From NCBI RefSeq assembly GCF_947253055.1, contig NZ_CAMXYE010000047.1, positions 1 to 11,132 of the forward strand: a stretch of 11,132 nucleotides of DNA. The letters run 5' to 3'. The translations under genes were made by a program, and so were the position numbers. Numbering within the stretch: position 1 is the stretch's first letter; every line of letters starts with the position of its first letter. The notes below the pieces were generated by a model. It searched no databases. It had not been told where the DNA came from and saw only the letters and a program-made list of their open reading frames with translations. The DNA is from an uncultured Arcanobacterium sp. Lineage in GTDB: Bacteria > Actinomycetota > Actinomycetes > Actinomycetales > Actinomycetaceae. Shown in pieces: positions 1 through 5,506 of this stretch.

Positions 1-344
1 ATCTCTCCGTCTTCCTCTAGGCCGACTAGAGTGGCCCACACCGGCACGCCGCGCACAAAATTTTTGGTGCCATCGATAGGATCAATAATCCACCGCCGGT
101 TAGAATATCCGCTGCTCTCGCCCTCTTCTTCTCCGAATATGGCGTCACGCGTACGGTATTTCCCCAGCATATTGCGGATAATTTTCTCTGCGCCGCGGTC
201 GGCATCAGTGACGGGAGTGAAATCTGGTTTAGTCTCTACCTGTAAATCTAAGGCGCGAAAGCGCTGCTTTGTAAAATGATCTACCTGATCAATGATGCCG
301 GAAATTACCTGTAAATCATCGGAAAGTCGAGAACGTTTAGCCAT
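1..344 (-). CDS. hisN: Histidinol-phosphatase, inositol monophosphatase fold (partial, 3' end outside window)
   Basis: N-terminal ~114 residues of an inositol-monophosphatase-family enzyme; the rest lies beyond the left edge. The sequence shows the metal-binding signature WIIDPIDGTKNF, an upstream GEEEG segment supplying the acidic metal ligand, and TPVTDADR near the N terminus, all standard for Mg-dependent phosphatases of this fold. In actinobacteria the member next to aroA and rsgA is usually HisN, which removes phosphate from L-histidinol phosphate in histidine synthesis; that assignment comes from context, and a generic inositol monophosphatase is the alternative. Two in-frame ATGs lie at 350 and 344. 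I chose 344 because a TAGAAT -10 box ends exactly six bases before it, so transcription would begin at that A (leaderless), and no Shine-Dalgarno sequence precedes either ATG. It lies 41 bases downstream of rsgA on the same strand. Confidence 0.85.
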   Translation of the reverse strand, partial: MAKRSRLSDDLQVISGIIDQVDHFTKQRFRALDLQVETKPDFTPVTDADRGAEKIIRNMLGKYRTRDAIFGEEEGESSGYSNRRWIIDPIDGTKNFVRGVPVWATLVGLEEDGE

Positions 345-350
345 AGCCAT

Positions 351-356
351 ATTCTA
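351..356 (-). promoter_or_regulatory. -10 box (TAGAAT) for leaderless hisN transcript
   Basis: TAGAAT on the minus strand, followed by six bases and then the ATG at 344. The spacing puts the transcription start on the A of the start codon. No recognisable -35 hexamer is seen 16-18 bases upstream. The same element at the same spacing precedes argS. Confidence 0.5.
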
Positions 357-385
357 CGTGGAAATACGAGCGAGTAGGTACTATC

Positions 386-1420
386 TCAGTTTTTATCCCA
401 CTCCGGCACGTCAATAGCGGCTAGAAGACGGTGGAAAGAAGCTACGCGCCGGCGTAGATGTGCTTCGGATACTTCCCCGAGGCAGCATTCTAATTCTCCT
501 TCTCTATGCCGGCATCCACGGGGGCAAGCAGCTGCTATTGCTGCTAAATCTGGAAAACTAGGCAGTAATTTTTCCGTATCGATATGGGAAATTCCAAAAG
601 TGCGGATACCGGGAGTGTCTATCACTACTCCGGATTCCGGCAGGGCAAAAGCCATAGCGGAAGTGGAGGTATGCCGGCCTCGGCCCGTCACCTCATTCAC
701 GGTTCCGATATCGCGATTAGCGCTGGGTACGAGGGCATTAATTAAAGTAGATTTACCTACTCCGGAATGCCCAACCAGCACGGAAACTTTCCCCTCCAGG
801 TAAGAGCGCAATTCGCGAAGGCTCTCTGCATTAATTTCAGCTTTTTGCTGCGCATTTATTTGCGCAGAGGTGATGACGGTGGGGAGTGCTAAATCTTGGT
901 AAGTAGCTAAAAGTGCTGCCGGAGAAGCTAAATCCGCTTTTGTGAGCACCAAAATTGGGCGGATATTACCGTCATAGGCAGCCACGAGGCAGCGGTCAAT
1001 CATACCGATGCGCGGTGGGGGATCCGCCAAGGCGCTAATAATAAGTAGCTGATCTACATTGGCAGCAATTACTCTTTCTTCTCCGGTTTTCTCTCCCTCG
1101 GCGCTGCTCCGGCGTAATACGCTCTGGCGTTCATCCACTTTTACAATGCGCGCCAAAGTATTCTGCTTTCCAGAAAGATCTCCTACTACCGCGCAGATAT
1201 CTCCTACCACTACGCTTCCCGGCGGAAGTTCACGCGCTTTCACCGCTACCAGCGGTGTGCCCTCTGTAAGTAACCGCATATGATAACGGCCGCGATCCAC
1301 CCGATATACGCGGGCGCGGGAAGCGCGGGAGTAATCAGGGCGAATTTTCGTGCGCGGGCGGGAGCCTTTACCGGGGCGCACCCGTACGCGGTAGTCATCA
1401 GTGCCGATATCTCTTCTCAA
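386..1420 (-). CDS. rsgA: Ribosome small-subunit-dependent GTPase RsgA
   Basis: Circularly permuted GTPase that acts late in 30S subunit assembly. Numbered from the upstream ATG at 1438 (subtract 6 for the start chosen here), the order is an OB-fold region about 40-130, G4 TKAD at 166-169, G5 TSA at 190-192, the P-loop GHSGVGKST at 223-231, switch I GRGRHTST at 252-259, G3 DTPG at 274-277, and a C-terminal zinc motif C305-x3-C309-x-H311-x6-C318. The G4-G5-G1-G2-G3 order is diagnostic of RsgA, and the length (344 or 350 residues) is normal. A basic RVRVRPGKGSRPRTK stretch near the N terminus is typical of actinobacterial forms. I prefer the TTG at 1420: it overlaps the aroA stop as TTGA and has GGAAGGAA eight bases upstream, whereas the ATG at 1438 has no ribosome-binding site. 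Probably translationally coupled to aroA. Confidence 0.95.
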   Translation of the reverse strand: MRRDIGTDDYRVRVRPGKGSRPRTKIRPDYSRASRARVYRVDRGRYHMRLLTEGTPLVAVKARELPPGSVVVGDICAVVGDLSGKQNTLARIVKVDERQSVLRRSSAEGEKTGEERVIAANVDQLLIISALADPPPRIGMIDRCLVAAYDGNIRPILVLTKADLASPAALLATYQDLALPTVITSAQINAQQKAEINAESLRELRSYLEGKVSVLVGHSGVGKSTLINALVPSANRDIGTVNEVTGRGRHTSTSAMAFALPESGVVIDTPGIRTFGISHIDTEKLLPSFPDLAAIAAACPRGCRHREGELECCLGEVSEAHLRRRVASFHRLLAAIDVPEWDKN

Positions 1421-2811
1421 CGGCAAAATTCCTTCCATTGCCGGGGAAAATCTGGAAAAGTTTTTGCAGTGGCCTCTATGCCTGCTATCTTAATACCCGC
1501 AATGCGCATTCCTAAAATAGCTCCGAAAGTGGCTAAACGGTGATCATTATGTGCATCAATAATAATTTCGCGCGCTGCAATATCGCGTTCCGCAATATCG
1601 GGCGCCGCCCCACCGCGCAGACTAGGGGTATTAGGCAGATTGGCAGCAGTGGGTTGGGAGCGGGGAGGAGTGATCTCTAAGTCAGTGCCCCCAACTATGC
1701 GTGCTTTTACTCCTATTTTCGCTAATTCACTACTTAGAGCTGCTAAACGGTCACTTTCATGGCCGCGCAGATGAGCGATATTGCGCAGATAAGAAGTGCC
1801 GGAGGCAAAGGCGCATACGGCAGCTAAAGTGGGTACTAATTCGCCAATGGCGCGGCAATCTATATCTATTTCCTTTAGCGTGGATGGGCCAGTGAGAATT
1901 AGATCTCCGCTGTGATCTGCGCAGTGGCAGTGCGAAAATTTTCCGCCCATCTGGCTAAATATCTCCCGATAAGATATCCCTGGTTGGTGGCTGCGTGCCG
2001 GCCAATTCGCGATCCGCACTTTTCCTCCGCTCACCATAGCTCCCGCGAGAAAAGGTCCGGCATTACTGAGATCAGCTTCTACCTTTTGGGCAGCTACTTG
2101 GAGTGAGCTCGGCGCTATACGCCAATGATATGCGCGCGCGGTCGAGTTTAGTTCTGCCGAGTGCAGTTCGGTAATTTTTCCTCCCGCTTGGCGGAGCATA
2201 TGCGCCGTCATTTCGATATAGGGAAATGACGGGAGTGGCGCGGGAGCTACTAGCTCTAAACCGCGTTGGAAACGAGGCGCAGCCAAAAGTAAGGCAGAGA
2301 TAAATTGCGAAGAAGCCGCCGCATCGAGATGAATTTTTCCGCCCTGTATTTCCCCCCTTCCTTTTATACGTAAAGGAAAAGCGCTAGCAGAAGAGTTGCC
2401 AGCTGTTTCTACTTCGATTCCTAAATCTTTTAAGGCGGTTATTAGCGGAGAAATTGGCCGGCGCGCAGCTTGCTCAGCGCAGTGAAAAAGGCTTTCCCCG
2501 CTTGCTAGGCCAGCTAGCGGCAATAGGAAACGCATTACGGTGCCAGCTAATCCGGTATAGATTTTTCCGCCGTGTAAAGGTGCGGGATATATTTTCCAAG
2601 CAGCATCGCTTTGCTCGATTTTCACCCCTAAATTACGGAGTCCGTTCACCATTAAATCAGTATCTTCTGCTTGGAGTGGAGAATAGAGGGTAGTGGGTTT
2701 TTCACTCAATGCCCCTAGTATAAGCAGGCGGTTGGTAGCTGACTTAGAAGCAGGTAAATTAATATCTCCGGCTACTGTTCCGGCGCGAGGGGCGGGCCAT
2801 AAATCAGGCAT
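1417..2811 (-). CDS. aroA: 3-phosphoshikimate 1-carboxyvinyltransferase (EPSP synthase)
   Basis: Sixth step of the shikimate pathway: joins phosphoenolpyruvate to shikimate-3-phosphate, giving EPSP for aromatic amino acid synthesis; cytosolic. Visible motifs in the 464-residue product are the N-terminal substrate lysine in ASKSATNR (K23), GLAGTVMRF (87-95, the phosphate/PEP-binding loop in its actinobacterial form), ARRPISP (116-122), ASSQF (166-170), AIGELVPT (321-328, with Glu at the position where the E. coli enzyme has its catalytic Asp), HESDRL (351-356) and NDHRLA (422-427). Residues about 383-416 form a low-complexity Pro/Ala/Arg insertion just before the DHR motif, which makes the protein longer than the usual 425-450 residues. 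It starts 18 bases after the doxX-like gene without a clear ribosome-binding site, suggesting read-through coupling, and its stop overlaps the rsgA start. Confidence 0.96.
   Translation of the reverse strand: MPDLWPAPRAGTVAGDINLPASKSATNRLLILGALSEKPTTLYSPLQAEDTDLMVNGLRNLGVKIEQSDAAWKIYPAPLHGGKIYTGLAGTVMRFLLPLAGLASGESLFHCAEQAARRPISPLITALKDLGIEVETAGNSSASAFPLRIKGRGEIQGGKIHLDAAASSQFISALLLAAPRFQRGLELVAPAPLPSFPYIEMTAHMLRQAGGKITELHSAELNSTARAYHWRIAPSSLQVAAQKVEADLSNAGPFLAGAMVSGGKVRIANWPARSHQPGISYREIFSQMGGKFSHCHCADHSGDLILTGPSTLKEIDIDCRAIGELVPTLAAVCAFASGTSYLRNIAHLRGHESDRLAALSSELAKIGVKARIVGGTDLEITPPRSQPTAANLPNTPSLRGGAAPDIAERDIAAREIIIDAHNDHRLATFGAILGMRIAGIKIAGIEATAKTFPDFPRQWKEFCR
1429..1436 (-). promoter_or_regulatory. 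Shine-Dalgarno sequence deciding the rsgA start
   Basis: GGAAGGAA on the minus strand, inside the end of aroA, eight bases before the TTG at 1420. It begins within the competing ATG at 1438, so it cannot serve that ATG. Confidence 0.5.
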
Positions 2812-2829
2812 AAGGATTTTACTTCGCTA

Positions 2830-3246
2830 CTATTTATGGGCCGCAGAGCGATATTCATTGCTCCAGCCGGCGACCTGCGCTGCGTAGAGCAGAAGTGCAT
2901 CTGATAGTAGGTAGAGAATATCGAAATTCTTTTCCGAATTTTCTTGTTCCCAAAAAGGATGCCGAGCTAGCGAAACTGGTATTTGCAAAGCGAGAATCCC
3001 GACTGCAGCGAGTTTTCTAAAGCGACCCACGGCCAGTGCACTACCGGCAGCAAGCATAGCTCCGCCGCTGATCCGAGTAATAAGAGGTAAATGCTCCACG
3101 GGAAACTCAATGCCGATTTTCTCCAACCAAGTGACAAATTTTTCTCCCTGCTTTCGATGAGCCGGGGCATTCAGCAGAGCGTCAGCTCCAGATGCTATAT
3201 AGGGCGCGGCAATCAAGAGACGAGAGAAAGCAGGTGCAGCTGGCAT
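2830..3246 (-). CDS. DoxX family membrane protein
   Basis: A 138-residue protein with four likely membrane helices at about 8-26, 57-77, 79-96 and 108-127. The layout and the RISGGAMLAAGSALAVGR and SLARHPFWEQ segments fit the DoxX family. DoxX-type proteins have no well-defined reaction; in Mycobacterium tuberculosis a DoxX protein has been reported to form a membrane complex with superoxide dismutase and a thiosulfate sulfurtransferase, linking the family to oxidative stress. That link is suggestive here because the gene is divergent from a SigR-type redox sigma factor. The ATG at 3246 is preceded by AAAGGA at a spacing of about six bases. It is the first gene of the probable minus-strand operon running through aroA, rsgA and hisN. 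Confidence 0.85.
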   Translation of the reverse strand: MPAAPAFSRLLIAAPYIASGADALLNAPAHRKQGEKFVTWLEKIGIEFPVEHLPLITRISGGAMLAAGSALAVGRFRKLAAVGILALQIPVSLARHPFWEQENSEKNFDILYLLSDALLLYAAQVAGWSNEYRSAAHK

Positions 3247-3288
3247 AGTAAATCCTTTTCCGCTTAGGAGAGAGGGCGAATGATTTGC

Positions 3289-3294
3289 ATCTTA
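3289..3294 (-). promoter_or_regulatory. Possible -10 box (TAAGAT) for the doxX-aroA-rsgA operon
   Basis: TAAGAT on the minus strand fits the actinobacterial TAnnnT pattern about 42 bases upstream of the doxX-like ATG, with a weak GTCACC at an 18-base spacer as -35. TACACT at 3300-3295 is a competing candidate in the same region. No canonical SigR-type GGAAT-N18-GTT element is seen. Confidence 0.3.
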
Positions 3295-3398
3295 AGTGTA
3301 GGCATATTTTTAGGTGACGGCATACTTAACTCCAATTTCCTCTAAAAAAGTAATGCCTTGTGAAAGTGGTCTGCGGAGAAGTAAGGGCGTGGCGTTTT

Positions 3399-3404
3399 TA
3401 GTAT
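3399..3404 (+). promoter_or_regulatory. -10 box (TAGTAT) for a leaderless or near-leaderless sigR transcript
   Basis: TAGTAT ends seven bases before the ATG at 3412 (ten before the ATG at 3415), so transcription would begin at or next to the start codon. No Shine-Dalgarno sequence is present ahead of either ATG, consistent with leaderless translation. No good -35 is seen. Confidence 0.45.
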
Positions 3405-3411
3405 CCTAGAG

Positions 3412-4047
3412 ATGATGAATGAAGAAAAAAATGCAGTTCTTGCTCCGCGCGCAGAGTCAGAGAAAGAAGCAGAGTCCGAGAAAGAACTGGAAGAAAGATT
3501 TGCTCGGGAGGCTTTGCCGCTTCTCGATCAGATCTATGCGGGTGCTCTGCGTCTTACCCGCAATAAACAGGATGCAGAAGATTTAGTGCAAGAGACCTTC
3601 ACCAAGGCTTTTGTTAAATTTTATCAATATAAGCCGGGTACGAATTTGAAGGCCTGGCTCTATCGCATCCTCAATAACACTTTTATTTCTAATTACCGGA
3701 AAAGTCAGCGCCGACCGCAAGAATCTGACCATGCGGAAGTAGAAGAATGGCACGAATATAAAGCTGCTTCTCATCACGCGGTGGGTTTACAGTCGGCAGA
3801 GGCGGAAGCGATAGAAAACCTGCCTAACCAGGAAATTCAGGAAGCTTTTTACGCTCTTCCGGAAGAACGGCGCACAGTAGTTTATTTGGCCGATATCGAG
3901 GGTTTTTCCTATCAGGAAATAGCGGAGATTATGGGAACTCCGGTGGGTACGGTGATGTCGCGCTTGAATCGGGGGCGAATGCAGTTGCGAAATATATTGC
4001 GCGATTATGCTCGCCAGCAGGGCTACCAAGCAAAGGAAGAAAAATGA
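3412..4047 (+). CDS. sigR: ECF RNA polymerase sigma factor, SigR/SigH type (redox stress)
   Basis: A 211-residue ECF sigma-70 factor. Region 2 spans about 34-100, with the core-binding segment DAEDLVQETFTKAF and the -10 recognition segment NLKAWLYRILNNTFISNYRK. Region 4 spans about 140-195, with the helix-turn-helix GFSYQEIAEIMGTPVGTVMSRL. The sequence and the overlapping downstream ZAS anti-sigma gene match SigR (Streptomyces) and SigH (mycobacteria), which switch on thioredoxin, thiol and protein-quality-control genes during disulfide stress. An acidic N-terminal tail contains a six-residue tandem repeat AESEKE-AESEKE at 14-25. Start choice is ATG 3412 or 3415; a stop at 3382 and no upstream in-frame start exclude the longer isoform known in Streptomyces. 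No SigR-type self-promoter was found immediately upstream, so autoregulation is not supported by what is visible. Confidence 0.93.
   Translation: MMNEEKNAVLAPRAESEKEAESEKELEERFAREALPLLDQIYAGALRLTRNKQDAEDLVQETFTKAFVKFYQYKPGTNLKAWLYRILNNTFISNYRKSQRRPQESDHAEVEEWHEYKAASHHAVGLQSAEAEAIENLPNQEIQEAFYALPEERRTVVYLADIEGFSYQEIAEIMGTPVGTVMSRLNRGRMQLRNILRDYARQQGYQAKEEK
3451..3486 (+). repeat. 18-bp tandem repeat within sigR
   Basis: Two adjacent copies of an 18-base unit (gcagagtc[a/c]gagaaagaa) differing at one base. In frame it encodes AESEKE twice, in the charged tail before sigma region 2. Confidence 0.9.
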
Positions 4048-4376
4048 GTGGGCAATCTGCAGAAGAAAAAATCGCTGAGTTAATGGCGGAATTGGATGCT
4101 TGTCCGTGTCATGGTGGTTCCGATTGTACTTGTGGAGCCGCCTGCCGCTGCGATGAATTATTAGAGCATCTTTTTGAATTACTCGATTACGAAGTGCCGG
4201 CGGAGTATGCGCACCGGCTGCTGGAGCATGGTCGCGGTTGTGAGAATTGTTTAGAGACGATTCGGGCAGAATTGCGGGTACGTGCGGTTATTCGCCGTTC
4301 TTTCACAGATCTTGCTCCGCGCTCGCTGCGGCTACGTATTACGCAGCTGACTATTAGAAGAGATTGTACGGATTAG
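4044..4376 (+). CDS. rsrA: Zinc-binding redox anti-sigma factor, RsrA family, with cysteine-rich N-terminal region
   Basis: A 110-residue ZAS-family anti-sigma factor expected to bind and silence the upstream sigma factor until its zinc thiolates are oxidised. The core is CDELLEHLFELLDYEVP (36-52) followed by H62-x3-C66-x2-C69, matching the ZAS H-x3-C-x2-C motif; C36 aligns with the N-terminal redox cysteine of Streptomyces RsrA. Two features are odd. First, residues 20-36 hold six cysteines and a histidine (C20, C22, H23, C28, C30, C34, C36) where Streptomyces RsrA has a short tail. Second, the Cys-Cys pair that follows the motif in Streptomyces RsrA is absent, and only C108 near the C terminus could substitute. 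The ATG overlaps the sigR stop as ATGA and has AAGGAAGA upstream, so the two proteins are probably made in coupled amounts. Confidence 0.92.
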   Translation: MSGQSAEEKIAELMAELDACPCHGGSDCTCGAACRCDELLEHLFELLDYEVPAEYAHRLLEHGRGCENCLETIRAELRVRAVIRRSFTDLAPRSLRLRITQLTIRRDCTD

Positions 4377-4503
4377 ATTTTGCCAGCGCCGGAGAAAGCG
4401 AGAGGAATACTACTTTTATGCTTGCCACTTCTTGATGCTGAAATCAGTATTTTTCGCTACACTGGGTAGTCGGTAGTAAATAAGCTTTTTAAGGAGCAAA
4501 GTT
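4377..4503 (+). promoter_or_regulatory. rsrA-bL37 intergenic region with candidate promoter and strong RBS
   Basis: 127 bases without a gene. TACACT at 4458-4463 fits a TAnnnT -10 box, but the nearest -35-like hexamer (TTGATG at 4432) is 20 bases away. A strong AAGGAG at 4491-4496 sits seven bases before the bL37 ATG. The small gene could be read from its own promoter, by read-through from sigR-rsrA, or both. Confidence 0.35.
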
Positions 4504-4578
4504 ATGTCTAAGCGGGCAAATAAACGGCGTGCACGCCGGAATAAGAAAGCAAATCACGGCAAAAAGCCCAATTGCTAA
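4504..4578 (+). CDS. 50S ribosomal protein bL37 (24 residues)
   Basis: A tiny, very basic open reading frame of 24 codons beginning MSKRANKRRARRNKK and ending ANHGKKPNC. The composition and the terminal NHGK-PN motif match bL37, an actinobacterial small protein seen in the mycobacterial 70S ribosome structure and often located near the sigR/sigH-rsrA pair. It has an excellent AAGGAG ribosome-binding site and is followed after 12 bases by a strong terminator, both supporting a real gene despite its size. The last residue here is cysteine, where my recollection of other family members is Ser, Ala or Thr. The other small actinobacterial ribosomal protein, bS22, has a different, longer sequence, so I favour bL37. 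Confidence 0.82.
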   Translation: MSKRANKRRARRNKKANHGKKPNC

Positions 4579-4590
4579 ATTAGTAAAAGC

Positions 4591-4631
4591 AGAGGTGAGA
4601 AACTCCGTTTCTCACCTCTATTTTTATTTTT
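4591..4631 (+). terminator. Intrinsic terminator after bL37
   Basis: Perfect 12-bp stem (agaggtgagaaa / tttctcacctct at 4591-4602 and 4608-4619) with a five-base loop, followed by ATTTTTATTTTT. It lies between the convergent bL37 and SGNH-like genes; read on the minus strand the tail is GCTTTTACTAATT, so it may also act, less well, on the opposite transcript. Confidence 0.93.
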
Positions 4632-4655
4632 CGAAAGCTTATTTTCTTCTAAAGT

Positions 4656-5261
4656 CTATTCAGAAAATAGATCAGCAGAATTTATTCCGAGCCATTGGTG
4701 CCAGCCGTGGTGCAAGACCAGCCAAGCTATTAGCCCATATCCGGCTTGGCGCGGGGTATATCCACCGGAAATAGCCATATCGGTAGCCCACTGGGCGTGT
4801 TTGGAAAGAGGCTCATAGGTCTCTACATAGGGAATATCTCTGCGGGAGCAGACTTCGGAAAAAGCTCGTGATAATTCAGTAAGGCGGGCCGGTTCCACAT
4901 CGGGGCGCGGTGGCGGGCCGACTACAAATGATGCCAGTTGATGGCGCTCGGCGTTATCCAATAAATTCGCTAGATACAGCCGAGAGCGAGCTGAGCTCAA
5001 GCCGGCGTCTAAATCGTGGGAGCCGAGGCCAATTACGAGGCGATTATCGGCATTCTTGCTGCGCCGAGGCAGCACTTCTCCTTCCCAGCGATTAGTTAAA
5101 GTAGCAGAAGATTCACCCGGGAAAGCTAAATTGATAGCCAATAGTGGGGGATCCAACGGAGTGCGTGCCACTACTCGACCGCTCCAGCCGAGGGCGCGTT
5201 TATCACCTAGTCCGGCAATTAGTTCGTCTCCTACAAAAAAGACTCGTAGATTTCGCTTCAT
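4656..5261 (-). CDS. SGNH/GDSL-fold hydrolase-like protein with substituted catalytic residues
   Basis: A 201-residue protein with the outline of an SGNH hydrolase: a block I-like strand RVFFVGDELIAGLGD at 6-20, a block II-like NLAFPGESS at 44-52, a block III-like VIGLGSHDL at 76-84, and a block V-like GGYTPRQAGYGLIAW at 166-180. The residues that name the family are mostly altered: the nucleophile serine of GDS is Glu13, the oxyanion Asn of GxND is His82, and Thr169 stands where the catalytic His of the D-x-x-H-P motif is expected, with Gly166 at the Asp position. Only the block II Gly49 is kept. The fold is probably intact, but esterase activity looks unlikely by the normal mechanism. No signal peptide is seen. 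AAGGG precedes the ATG at normal spacing. A binding protein or a hydrolase with a different mechanism are alternatives. Confidence 0.75.
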   Translation of the reverse strand: MKRNLRVFFVGDELIAGLGDKRALGWSGRVVARTPLDPPLLAINLAFPGESSATLTNRWEGEVLPRRSKNADNRLVIGLGSHDLDAGLSSARSRLYLANLLDNAERHQLASFVVGPPPRPDVEPARLTELSRAFSEVCSRRDIPYVETYEPLSKHAQWATDMAISGGYTPRQAGYGLIAWLVLHHGWHQWLGINSADLFSE

Positions 5262-5301
5262 GATTACCCTTCAGCTGCTTATTTTAGAGGCCACTGCCCA
5301 T

Positions 5302-5307
5302 ATTCTA
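5302..5307 (-). promoter_or_regulatory. Candidate -10 box (TAGAAT) for the SGNH-like gene
   Basis: TAGAAT on the minus strand predicts a transcript starting near 5295 with a leader of about 34 bases ending in AAGGG before the ATG at 5261. No good -35 is visible. Confidence 0.4.
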
Positions 5308-5338
5308 ACTATTTTTCACCTAAAACTTATAAAGAAAT

Positions 5339-5351
5339 GCCGCTATGCGGC
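5339..5351. repeat. Short GC hairpin in the divergent intergenic region
   Basis: GCCGC-TAT-GCGGC, a perfect 5-bp stem with a three-base loop, flanked by AAAGAAA (5331-5337) and TTTCTTT (5360-5366), which can extend the dyad with an asymmetric bulge. The T-rich flanks on both strands give it a weak terminator look, but no gene ends here. Confidence 0.5.
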
Positions 5352-5431
5352 GGAAATAGTTTCTTTTACTTGGGCTAATAAATAGGTGTGGAGGGTATCA
5401 CGGAAAATAAAGACCTAACCGCTAGCCTTTT

Positions 5432-5489
5432 CGTTATCAAAACGTTATTCTTTAAGATAGCGGAGCAGCCGCAGATGATGAAAATAACG
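5432..5489. promoter_or_regulatory. Two-tier dyad and phased direct repeat upstream of the M23 peptidase gene
   Basis: An outer inverted repeat CGTTATT (5443-5449) / AATAACG (5483-5489) encloses an inner one GCGG (5460-5463) / CCGC (5469-5472), with exactly ten bases separating the tiers on each side and a five-base centre. CGTTAT also occurs as a direct repeat at 5432 and 5443, one helical turn apart. A TAAGAT -10-like box (5453-5458) lies between the tiers. This could be an operator or a leader-RNA structure just before the TTG start; neither is proven. Confidence 0.4.
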
Positions 5490-5506
5490 ACGAAGCGGGG
5501 AAAATT

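Noticed and set aside
31..279. 82-residue plus-strand open reading frame opposite hisN
   Set aside because: It is the antisense shadow of a clear phosphatase frame with conserved motifs.
5331..5366. Hairpin with T-rich flanks as an intrinsic terminator
   Set aside because: Stem is only five base pairs with a bulged extension and no gene ends here on either strand, so it is listed only as a repeat.
5262..5506. c-di-AMP (ydaO-type) riboswitch ahead of the M23 peptidase gene
   Set aside because: Such riboswitches precede some actinobacterial wall-hydrolase genes, so I looked, but the conserved core sequences are not visible here.
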